A DNA stretch of 64,000 nt from Cryptomeria japonica (taxonomy: Eukaryota > Streptophyta > Pinopsida > Cupressales > Cupressaceae). The stretch is from positions 30,001 to 94,000 of the forward strand of contig NW_026729341.1 in the NCBI RefSeq assembly GCF_030272615.1, in the 5' to 3' direction. This document shows, piece by piece, positions 12,901 through 23,396 of the stretch. How positions within the stretch are numbered: the stretch's first letter is position 1; the number at the start of each line of letters is the position of its first letter. The notes under the pieces are model-generated. The model was not told where the DNA came from and searched no databases. It worked only from the letters and a program-made list of their open reading frames with translations. The translations under genes and the position numbers were made by a program.

Positions 12901-13985
12901 CAGTAGCATCAAAATTCAATTTTGACGCACATTGTGCTCTTAGAACCCTATTTTAGAAGTTGTCCCTCAAAAGCCCTAGTTTTGGAGCATCAAAATCGAT
13001 GTTTGGAGGCACAACAAGGTTTCAAGATGCAAGTCCTGATTCTAGAGCCAGTAGCATCAAAATTTCATTTCGACGCACATCGTGCTCTTAGAACCTTGTT
13101 TTGGAGCTTATGCCTCAAAATCTTCAGTTTCCAAGCATCAAAATTGGTGTTTGAAGGCACAACAAACTTTCAAAACGCAAGTCCCTATTCCAGAGCCTGT
13201 AGTGTCAAAACGTGATTTTGATGCACATCGTGCTCTTAGAACCTCGTTTCGGAGCATGTGGAGCGAAAGCTCCAGTTTCAAAACATCAAAATCAATGTTT
13301 AACGACACAACAAGGCTTCAAGCCACAAGTCTTGATTCTCAAGCTGATAGCGTCAAAACACGATTTTGACAAACATGGTGTTCTTAGAACCTCATTTCAG
13401 AGGATGTGCCTCAAAAGCCTCGTTTTTGGAGCATATAAATTAGTGTTTGGAGGCACAACAAGGTTTCAAGACACAAGTCCCAATTCCAGAGTTGGTAGCG
13501 TCAAAACATGATTTTGATGTACATCGTGCTCTTACAACCTCACTTTGGAGCTTGCGCCTTGAAAGCCTTGATCTTGGAACATCAAAATCAATGTTTTGAG
13601 GCACAACAAGGTTTGAAGAAGCAAGTCCCTAGTCCAGAGCTTGTAGCATCAAAATTCGATTTTGACACACCTCATTCTCTTAGAAGCTCATTTCGGAGCT
13701 TGTGCCTCGAAAGACCCAGTTTTGGAGCATCAAAATCAATGTTTGGAGGCACAACAAGGTTTCAAGATGCAATTCCCAAGTCTAGAGTCAATAGCGTCAA
13801 AATCTAATTTTGGTGCACATCGTGCTCTTAGAACCTCATTTCAAATCTTGTGCCTCGAAAGCCCCGGTTGTGGAGCATCAAAATCAGTGTTTTGAGGCAC
13901 AACAATGTTTCAAGATGCAAGCCCCGATTCTAGAGCCAGTAGCATCAAAATTCAATTTTAATGCACATTGTGCTCTTAGAACCCT
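9977..13985 (+). repeat. 4,009-bp block present only in copy A
   Basis: Copy B runs from sequence matching A 9944 to sequence matching A 13986 with nothing between, so these 4,009 bp (about 27 monomers) are missing from B. The block spans the change from the 9-monomer to the 7-monomer order and includes the most irregular part of copy A. Irregular spots are a doubled fragment near 10895-10935, a disrupted monomer at 12029-12080 (tttaaattccagagtc), and the small inversion at 12138-12412. No gene is visible in it. Confidence 0.85.
12138..12412 (-). repeat. Small inverted block, about 275 bp
   Basis: Just under two monomers are in reverse orientation. On the minus strand the block reads through cttgttgtgcct, the dyad and gaggttctaagagc as an f-to-g-to-a series. 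The left junction follows cacaacaacgtttcag and the right junction precedes ggaggcacaacaagg. Copy B has no counterpart because the enclosing 4,009-bp block is missing there. Confidence 0.85.
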
Positions 13986-16900
13986 ATTTTAGAAATTGTG
14001 CTTGAAAAGCCCCAATTTTGGAGCATCAAAATTGATGTTTGGAGGCACAACAATTTTTCAAAATGCAAGTCCTAATTTTGATGCACATCACGCTCTTAGA
14101 ACCTCGTTTCAGAGCATGTGGCTCGAAAGCTCTAGTTTCAAAACATCAAAATCAATGTTTAAAGCCACAAAAATGTTTCAAGACACAAGTCCCGATTCTC
14201 CAGCTGATAGCGTCAAAACACAATTTTGACAAACATAATGTTCTTAGAATCCCATTATGGATGTTATGCCTCAAAAGCCTCATTTTTTGAGCATAATAAT
14301 TTGTGTTTGGAGGCACAACAAGGTTTCAAGACACAAGTCCCAATTCCAGAGTCGGTAGCATCAAAACGCAATTTTAGAAATTGTGCCTCAAAAGCCCCAG
14401 TTTTGGAGCATCAAAATTGATGTTTGGAGGCACAACAAGGTTTCAAGATGCAAGTTTTGATTCTGGAGCCGGTAGCATCAAATTTTGATTTAGAACCTTG
14501 TTTTGGAGCTTATGCCTCAAAATCTTCGGTTGCGAAGCATCGAAATTGGTGTTTGGAGGCACAACAAGCTTTCAAGATGCAAGTCCCTATTCCGGAGCTT
14601 GTCGTGTCATTTTTGATCAATGTTTAAAGGCACAACAAGGTGTCCCAATTCTCAAGCTAATAGCTTTAAAACACGATTTTGACAAACATGGTGTTCTTAG
14701 AACCTCATTTCAGAGGTTATGCCTCAAAAGCCTCATTTTTGGAACATAAAAATTAGTGTTTGGAGGCACAACAAGGTTTCAAGATAAAAGTCCCAATTCC
14801 AGAGTTAGTAGCGTTAGAATACAATTTTGATGTACATCATGCTCTTAGAACCTCATTTCGGAGCTTGTGCCTTGAAAGCCCTGATTTTGGAACATCAAAA
14901 TCAATGTTTTGAGGCACAACAAGGTTTCAAGAATCAAGTCCCTATTCCGGAGCCTCTAGCGTCAAAATTCTATTTTGACACACATGTTTGTATTAGAAGG
15001 TCATCTCGGAGCTTGTGCCTTGAAAGACCCAGTTTTGGAGCATCAAAATCAATGTTTGGAAGCAAAATAAGGTTTCAAGATGCAAGTCCTGATTCTAGAG
15101 TCAATAGCATCAAAAACTTATTTTGGTGCATATCGTGCTCTTAGAACGTCATTTCAAAGATTGTGCCTCGAAAGCCCCGGTTTTGGAGCACAACAAGGTT
15201 TCAAGATGCAAGTCCCGATTCTAGAGTCAATAGTGTCAAAATCTGATTTTGGCAGACATCGTGCTCTTAGAACCTCATTTTGAAGCTTGTGCCTCACATT
15301 TTCGGAGCATCAAAATCAGTGTTTTGAGGCACAACAAGGTTTCAAGATGCAAGCCTCGATTCTAGAGCTAGTAGCATGAAAATTCAATTTTGATGCACAT
15401 TGTGCTCTTAGAACCATATTTTAGAAATTGTGCCTCAAAAGCCCCAGTTTTGGAGCATCAAAATCGATATTTGGACGCACAACAAGGTTTCAAGATGCAA
15501 GTCCTAATTTTGGAGCCAGTAGTGTCAAAATTTGATTTTGACACACATCGTGTTCTTAGAACCTTGTTTTGGAGCTTATGCCTCAAAATATTTGGTTTCG
15601 AAACATCAAAATTGGTGTTTAGAGGCACAACAAGCTTTCAAGACGCAAGTCCCTATTCCGGAGCCTGTAGTGTCAAAACGTGATTTTGATGCAAATTGTG
15701 CTGTTAGAACCTCGTTTCGGCGCAAGTGGCTCGAAAGCTCCAGTTTCAAAACATCAAAATCAATGTTTAAAGGCACAATAAGGTTTCAAGAAACAAGTCC
15801 CAATACTCTAGCTGATAGCTTCAAAACACGATTTTGACAAACATGGTGTTCCTAGAAATACATTTCGGAGGTTGTGCCTCAAAAGCCTCATTTTTGGAGC
15901 ATAAAAATTTGTGTATAGAGGCAAAACAAGGTTTCAAGACACAAGTCCCAATTCCAGAGTCAGTAACGACAAAACAAAATTTTGATGTGCATCGTGCTCT
16001 TATAACCTCATTTCGGAGCTTGTGCCTTGAAAGCCCTGATTTTCGAACATCAAAAGCAATGTTTTGAGGCACAACAAGGTTTCAGGAAGCAAGTCCCTAT
16101 TCCAGAGCCTGTAGCATCAAAATTCCATTTTGACGCACATCATTCTCTTAGGAGCTCATTTCGGAGATTGTGCATTGAAAGACCCAATTTTGGAGCATCA
16201 AAATCAATATTTAGAGGCACAATAAAGTTTAAAAATGCAAGTCTCGATTCTACAATCAATAGCGTCAAAATATGATTTTTGCGCACATCGTGCTCTTAGA
16301 GCCTCATTTTGAAGCTTGAAACTCAAAAGCCCCAATTTCAGAGCATCAAAATCAGTGTTTTGAGGCACAACAAGGTTTCAAGGTGCAAGCCCCGATTCTA
16401 GAGCCAATACCTTCAAAATTCAAGTTTGATGCACATTGGGCTCTTAGAAGCCTATTTTAGAAATTGTGTCTCAAAATCCCCAATTTTGGAGCATCAAAAT
16501 CGATGTTTGGAAGCACAACAAGGTTTCAAGATGCAAGTCCTAATTCTGGAGCCGGTAGCGTCAAAATTTGATTTTGACGCACATCATGCTCTTAGAACCT
16601 TGTTTTGGAGCTTATGCCTCAAAATTGGTGTTTGGAGGCACAACAAGCTTTCAAGATGCAAGTCCCTATTCCAGAGCGTAGTGTTTTGATGCACATCGTG
16701 CTCTTAGATCTTTGTTTCGGAGTGTGTGGCTCGAAAGCTCTAGTTTCAAAACATCAAAATCAAAGTTTAAAGGCAGAACAAGGTTTCAAGACACAAGTCC
16801 CGATTCTCAAGCTGATAGCACGAAAACACGATTTTGACAAATATGGTGTTCTAAGAACCTCATTCCAGAGGCTGTGCCTCAAAAGCCTCATTTTTGGAGC

Positions 16901-17523
16901 ATAAAAATTAGTGTTTGGAGGCACAACAAGGTTTCAAGACATAAGTCCCAATTCCATAGCACAACGCAATTTTGATGTACATTGTGCTTTTAGAACCTCA
17001 TTTCAGAGCTTGTGCCTTGAAAGACCTGATTTTGGAACATTAAAATCAATGTTTTGAGGGACAACAAGGTTTCAAGAAGCAAGTCCCTATTCCAGAGCCT
17101 ATAGCGTCAAAAGTCGATTTTGATGCACATCATTCTCTTAGAAGCTCATTCCGGAGCTTGTGCCTCGAAAGACCCAGTTTTGGAGGCACAACAAGGTTTC
17201 AAGAAGCAAGTCCCTATTTTGGAGTCTGTTGCATCAAAATTCCATTTTGATGCACATCATTCTCTTAGAATCTCATTTCGAAGATTGTGCCTTGAAAGAC
17301 ACAGTTTTGGAGCATCAAAATCAATGTTTGGAGGCACAACAAGGTTTCAAGATGCAAGTACCGATTCTAGAGTCAATAGCGTCAAAATCTGATTTTGACG
17401 CACATCATGCTCTTAGAACCTTGTTTCGAAGCTTGTGCCTCGAAAGCCCTGGTTGCAGAGCATCAAAATCAGTGTTTTGAGGCACAACAAGGTTTCAAGA
17501 TGCAAGCCCCGATCCAAGAGCTA
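13643..17523 (+). repeat. 3,881-bp tandem unit 1
   Basis: This unit is repeated directly by 17524-21404. The 15-base core gtagcatcaaaattc sits at 13643, 17524 and 21405, marking both unit starts and the end. By eye the units differ at six positions: 13696/17577, 15732/19613, 16340/20221, 16618/20499, 16867/20748 and 17381/21262, which is about 99.8% identity. It holds about 26 monomers, including a b/e chimeric monomer near 14370 and shortened monomers near 14600 and 16680. Confidence 0.95.
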
Positions 17524-20500
17524 GTAGCATCAAAATTCGATTTTGACACACCTCATTCTCTTAGAAGCTCATTTCGAAGCTTGTGCCTCGAAAGACCCAG
17601 TTTTGGAGCATCAAAATCAATGTTTGGAGGCACAACAAGGTTTCAAGATGCAATTCCCAAGTCTAGAGTCAATAGCGTCAAAATCTAATTTTGGTGCACA
17701 TCGTGCTCTTAGAACCTCATTTCAAATCTTGTGCCTCGAAAGCCCCGGTTGTGGAGCATCAAAATCAGTGTTTTGAGGCACAACAATGTTTCAAGATGCA
17801 AGCCCCGATTCTAGAGCCAGTAGCATCAAAATTCAATTTTAATGCACATTGTGCTCTTAGAACCCTATTTTAGAAATTGTGCTTGAAAAGCCCCAATTTT
17901 GGAGCATCAAAATTGATGTTTGGAGGCACAACAATTTTTCAAAATGCAAGTCCTAATTTTGATGCACATCACGCTCTTAGAACCTCGTTTCAGAGCATGT
18001 GGCTCGAAAGCTCTAGTTTCAAAACATCAAAATCAATGTTTAAAGCCACAAAAATGTTTCAAGACACAAGTCCCGATTCTCCAGCTGATAGCGTCAAAAC
18101 ACAATTTTGACAAACATAATGTTCTTAGAATCCCATTATGGATGTTATGCCTCAAAAGCCTCATTTTTTGAGCATAATAATTTGTGTTTGGAGGCACAAC
18201 AAGGTTTCAAGACACAAGTCCCAATTCCAGAGTCGGTAGCATCAAAACGCAATTTTAGAAATTGTGCCTCAAAAGCCCCAGTTTTGGAGCATCAAAATTG
18301 ATGTTTGGAGGCACAACAAGGTTTCAAGATGCAAGTTTTGATTCTGGAGCCGGTAGCATCAAATTTTGATTTAGAACCTTGTTTTGGAGCTTATGCCTCA
18401 AAATCTTCGGTTGCGAAGCATCGAAATTGGTGTTTGGAGGCACAACAAGCTTTCAAGATGCAAGTCCCTATTCCGGAGCTTGTCGTGTCATTTTTGATCA
18501 ATGTTTAAAGGCACAACAAGGTGTCCCAATTCTCAAGCTAATAGCTTTAAAACACGATTTTGACAAACATGGTGTTCTTAGAACCTCATTTCAGAGGTTA
18601 TGCCTCAAAAGCCTCATTTTTGGAACATAAAAATTAGTGTTTGGAGGCACAACAAGGTTTCAAGATAAAAGTCCCAATTCCAGAGTTAGTAGCGTTAGAA
18701 TACAATTTTGATGTACATCATGCTCTTAGAACCTCATTTCGGAGCTTGTGCCTTGAAAGCCCTGATTTTGGAACATCAAAATCAATGTTTTGAGGCACAA
18801 CAAGGTTTCAAGAATCAAGTCCCTATTCCGGAGCCTCTAGCGTCAAAATTCTATTTTGACACACATGTTTGTATTAGAAGGTCATCTCGGAGCTTGTGCC
18901 TTGAAAGACCCAGTTTTGGAGCATCAAAATCAATGTTTGGAAGCAAAATAAGGTTTCAAGATGCAAGTCCTGATTCTAGAGTCAATAGCATCAAAAACTT
19001 ATTTTGGTGCATATCGTGCTCTTAGAACGTCATTTCAAAGATTGTGCCTCGAAAGCCCCGGTTTTGGAGCACAACAAGGTTTCAAGATGCAAGTCCCGAT
19101 TCTAGAGTCAATAGTGTCAAAATCTGATTTTGGCAGACATCGTGCTCTTAGAACCTCATTTTGAAGCTTGTGCCTCACATTTTCGGAGCATCAAAATCAG
19201 TGTTTTGAGGCACAACAAGGTTTCAAGATGCAAGCCTCGATTCTAGAGCTAGTAGCATGAAAATTCAATTTTGATGCACATTGTGCTCTTAGAACCATAT
19301 TTTAGAAATTGTGCCTCAAAAGCCCCAGTTTTGGAGCATCAAAATCGATATTTGGACGCACAACAAGGTTTCAAGATGCAAGTCCTAATTTTGGAGCCAG
19401 TAGTGTCAAAATTTGATTTTGACACACATCGTGTTCTTAGAACCTTGTTTTGGAGCTTATGCCTCAAAATATTTGGTTTCGAAACATCAAAATTGGTGTT
19501 TAGAGGCACAACAAGCTTTCAAGACGCAAGTCCCTATTCCGGAGCCTGTAGTGTCAAAACGTGATTTTGATGCAAATTGTGCTGTTAGAACCTCGTTTCG
19601 GCGCAAGTGGCTTGAAAGCTCCAGTTTCAAAACATCAAAATCAATGTTTAAAGGCACAATAAGGTTTCAAGAAACAAGTCCCAATACTCTAGCTGATAGC
19701 TTCAAAACACGATTTTGACAAACATGGTGTTCCTAGAAATACATTTCGGAGGTTGTGCCTCAAAAGCCTCATTTTTGGAGCATAAAAATTTGTGTATAGA
19801 GGCAAAACAAGGTTTCAAGACACAAGTCCCAATTCCAGAGTCAGTAACGACAAAACAAAATTTTGATGTGCATCGTGCTCTTATAACCTCATTTCGGAGC
19901 TTGTGCCTTGAAAGCCCTGATTTTCGAACATCAAAAGCAATGTTTTGAGGCACAACAAGGTTTCAGGAAGCAAGTCCCTATTCCAGAGCCTGTAGCATCA
20001 AAATTCCATTTTGACGCACATCATTCTCTTAGGAGCTCATTTCGGAGATTGTGCATTGAAAGACCCAATTTTGGAGCATCAAAATCAATATTTAGAGGCA
20101 CAATAAAGTTTAAAAATGCAAGTCTCGATTCTACAATCAATAGCGTCAAAATATGATTTTTGCGCACATCGTGCTCTTAGAGCCTCATTTTGAAGCTTGA
20201 AACTCAAAAGCCCCAATTTCGGAGCATCAAAATCAGTGTTTTGAGGCACAACAAGGTTTCAAGGTGCAAGCCCCGATTCTAGAGCCAATACCTTCAAAAT
20301 TCAAGTTTGATGCACATTGGGCTCTTAGAAGCCTATTTTAGAAATTGTGTCTCAAAATCCCCAATTTTGGAGCATCAAAATCGATGTTTGGAAGCACAAC
20401 AAGGTTTCAAGATGCAAGTCCTAATTCTGGAGCCGGTAGCGTCAAAATTTGATTTTGACGCACATCATGCTCTTAGAACCTTGTTTTGGAGCTTATGCGT

Positions 20501-21404
20501 CAAAATTGGTGTTTGGAGGCACAACAAGCTTTCAAGATGCAAGTCCCTATTCCAGAGCGTAGTGTTTTGATGCACATCGTGCTCTTAGATCTTTGTTTCG
20601 GAGTGTGTGGCTCGAAAGCTCTAGTTTCAAAACATCAAAATCAAAGTTTAAAGGCAGAACAAGGTTTCAAGACACAAGTCCCGATTCTCAAGCTGATAGC
20701 ACGAAAACACGATTTTGACAAATATGGTGTTCTAAGAACCTCATTCCGGAGGCTGTGCCTCAAAAGCCTCATTTTTGGAGCATAAAAATTAGTGTTTGGA
20801 GGCACAACAAGGTTTCAAGACATAAGTCCCAATTCCATAGCACAACGCAATTTTGATGTACATTGTGCTTTTAGAACCTCATTTCAGAGCTTGTGCCTTG
20901 AAAGACCTGATTTTGGAACATTAAAATCAATGTTTTGAGGGACAACAAGGTTTCAAGAAGCAAGTCCCTATTCCAGAGCCTATAGCGTCAAAAGTCGATT
21001 TTGATGCACATCATTCTCTTAGAAGCTCATTCCGGAGCTTGTGCCTCGAAAGACCCAGTTTTGGAGGCACAACAAGGTTTCAAGAAGCAAGTCCCTATTT
21101 TGGAGTCTGTTGCATCAAAATTCCATTTTGATGCACATCATTCTCTTAGAATCTCATTTCGAAGATTGTGCCTTGAAAGACACAGTTTTGGAGCATCAAA
21201 ATCAATGTTTGGAGGCACAACAAGGTTTCAAGATGCAAGTACCGATTCTAGAGTCAATAGCATCAAAATCTGATTTTGACGCACATCATGCTCTTAGAAC
21301 CTTGTTTCGAAGCTTGTGCCTCGAAAGCCCTGGTTGCAGAGCATCAAAATCAGTGTTTTGAGGCACAACAAGGTTTCAAGATGCAAGCCCCGATCCAAGA
21401 GCTA
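17524..21404 (+). repeat. 3,881-bp tandem unit 2
   Basis: This is the second copy of the unit at 13643-17523. Units 1 and 2 share bases that differ from the single counterpart in copy B, such as ggcagaac where B has ggcacaac (46365), ggagattgtgcattg where B has ggagcttgtgcattg, and tctgttgcatc where B has tctgtagcatc. This places the tandem duplication after copies A and B separated. At 20748, however, B agrees with unit 2, so some exchange or parallel change is possible. Confidence 0.95.
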
Positions 21405-21607
21405 GTAGCATCAAAATTCAATTTTGATGCACATTGTGCATCAAAAGCCCCAGGTTGGAGGCACAACAAGCTTTCAAGATGCAACTCCCTATTCCAGAGC
21501 CTATAGTGTCAAAACGTGATTTTGATGCACATCGTGCTCTTAGAACCTCATTTCAGAGCATGTGGCTAGAAAGCTCCAGTTTTGAAACATAGAAATCAAT
21601 GTTTAAA

Positions 21608-21755
21608 GGCACAACAAGGTTTCAAGATGCAAGTCCCGATTCTCAAGCTGATAGCGTCAAAACAAGATTTTAACAAACATGGTGTTCTTAGAACCTCATT
21701 TTGGAGGTTATGCCTTAAAAGCCTCATTTTTGGAGCGTAAAAATTAGTGTTTGGA
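21608..21755 (+). repeat. Reference monomer, type a (148 bp)
   Basis: First monomer of the clearest 7-mer unit. It is identified by acaaacatggtgttcttag and by gcctcatttttggagc followed by gtaaaaattagtgtttgg. The dyad around position 21667 is shortened (gtcaaaa/ttttaac). Confidence 0.85.
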
Positions 21756-21903
21756 GGCATAACAAGGTTTCAAGACACAAGTCCCAATTCCAGAGTCGGT
21801 AGCGTCAAAACTTAATTTTGATGTACATCGTGCTCTTAGAACCTAATTCCAAATCTTGTGCCTTGAAAGCCCTAATTTTGGAACAACAAAATTAATGTTT
21901 TGG
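21756..21903 (+). repeat. Reference monomer, type b (148 bp)
   Basis: Identified by atgtacatcgtgctcttag, the cttgtgccttgaaagccct segment and gattttggaacatc-like wording (here aattttggaacaac). It follows type a directly and is followed by type c. Confidence 0.85.
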
Positions 21904-22051
21904 GGCATAATAAGGTTTCAAGAAGTAAGTCCCTATTCCTGAGCCTGTAGCGTCAAAATTCAATTTTGACGCACATCATTATCTTAGAAGCTCATTTCGG
22001 AGGTTGTGCCTTGAAAGACCCAGTTTTGGAGCATAAAAATCAATGTTTGGA
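21904..22051 (+). repeat. Reference monomer, type c (148 bp)
   Basis: Identified by gacgcacatcattatcttag, agaagctcatttcgg and gaaagacccagttttggagc. In most c monomers the middle reads cattctcttagaagctc. Confidence 0.85.
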
Positions 22052-22200
22052 GGCACAACAAGCTTTCCAGATGCAAGTCAAGATTCTAGAGTCAATAGTG
22101 TCAAAATCTGATTTTGGAGCACATCGTACTTTTAGAACCTCATTTCGAAGCTTGTGCCTTGAAAGCCCTAGTTTTCGAGCATCAAAATCAGTGATTTTGA
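22052..22200 (+). repeat. Reference monomer, type d (149 bp)
   Basis: Identified by attctagagtcaatag, tctgattttgg and cctcatttcgaagcttg, ending in atcaaaatcagtg. The extra base is in cagtgattttgag, usually cagtgttttgag. Confidence 0.85.
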
Positions 22201-22350
22201 GGCACAACAAGGTTTCAATATGCAAGCCTCGATTCCAGAGCTAGTAGCATCAAAATTTAATTTTCATTCACATTGTGCTCTTAGAACCTTGTTTTAGAAA
22301 TTGTGCGTCAAAAGCCCCAACTTTGGAGCATCAAAAAATCGATGTTTCGA
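22201..22350 (+). repeat. Reference monomer, type e (150 bp)
   Basis: Identified by cacattgtgctcttagaac, tgttttagaaattgtg and an ending of gcatcaaaatcgatgttt. Here that ending has two extra a residues, which copy B lacks. Confidence 0.85.
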
Positions 22351-22498
22351 GGCACAAGAACGTTTCAAGATGCAAGTCCTGATTCTGGAGCCGGTAGCAT
22401 CAAAATTTGATTTTGGTGCACATCGTGCTCTTAGAAACTTGTTTTGGAGCTTATGCCTCAAAATCTTTGGTTTCGAAGCATCAAAATTGGTGTTTGGA
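22351..22498 (+). repeat. Reference monomer, type f (148 bp)
   Basis: Identified by gattctggagccggtag, cttgttttggagcttatg and cctcaaaatctttggtttc, ending in gcatcaaaattggtgtttgg. Confidence 0.85.
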
Positions 22499-22646
22499 GG
22501 CACAACAAGCTTTCAAGATGCAAGTCCCTATTTCGAAGCCTGTAGTGTCAACACATAATTTTGATGCACATCTTGCTCTTAGAACGTCATTTCGGAGTGT
22601 ATGGATCAAAAGCTCCAGTTTTAAAACATCAAAACCAATGTTTAAA
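22499..22646 (+). repeat. Reference monomer, type g (148 bp)
   Basis: Identified by cacaacaagctttcaag (agctttc in place of aggtttc) and by a ctccagtttt...aaaacatc segment, with a tgtttaaaggc tail. It closes the 7-mer. The next a-type monomer starts at 22647. Confidence 0.85.
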
Positions 22647-23373
22647 GGCTCAACGAGGTTTCAAGACACAAGTCCCAATTCTCAAGCTTATAGCGTCAAA
22701 ACAAGATTTTGACAAACATCGTGTTCTTAGAACCTCATTTCGGAGGTCATGCCTGAAAAGATTCATTTTTGGAGCATAAAAATTAGTGTTTGGAGGCACA
22801 AAAAGGTTTGAAGACACAAGTCCCAATTGAAGAGTCAGTAGCGTCAAAACCCAATTTTGATGTACCTCTTGCTCTAAGAACCTCATTTCGAAGTTTGTGC
22901 GTTGAAAGCCCTGATTTTGGCACAACAAGGTTTCACGACAAAACTACCGATTCTCAAGCTGATGGCATCAAAACACGATTTTCACAAACATGGTGTTCTT
23001 AGAAACTCATTTCAGAGGTTGTACCTCTAAAGCCTCGCTTTTGGAGCATAAAAATTAGTGTTTAAATCCTAATTTTAGAGTCAAAATTCCTTTTTGAGGC
23101 ACATCATTCACTTAGAAGCTCATTTCGGAGCTTGTGCCTCGAAAGACCCAGTTTTCAAGCATCAAAATCAATGTTTGGAGGCACAACAAGGTTTCAAGAT
23201 GTAAGTCATGATTCTAGAGTCAATAGCATCAAAATCTAATTTTGGTGCACATCGTACTTTTAGAACCTCATTTCGAAGCTTGTGTCTCGAAAGCCTCAGG
23301 TTCGGAGCATCAAAATTAGTGTTTTGTGGCACAACAAGGTTTCAAGATACAAGCCCCGATTTTAGATCCACTA

Positions 23374-23396
23374 GCATCAAAATTCAATTTTGATGC
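23374..23396. repeat. Dyad element, e-type example (11-bp arms, 1-nt centre)
   Basis: gcatcaaaatt (23374-23384), c, aattttgatgc (23386-23396) is a perfect inverted repeat with a single central base. Nearly every monomer has a version of this dyad at the same place. It could extrude as a small cruciform or present a symmetric binding site. No binding protein is known from this sequence. Confidence 0.8.

Noticed and set aside
21608-22646. A CENP-B-box-like site in the monomer
   Set aside because: I looked for the TTCG...CGGG pattern in the conserved cores. tttcggag is common, but the remaining essential bases are absent.
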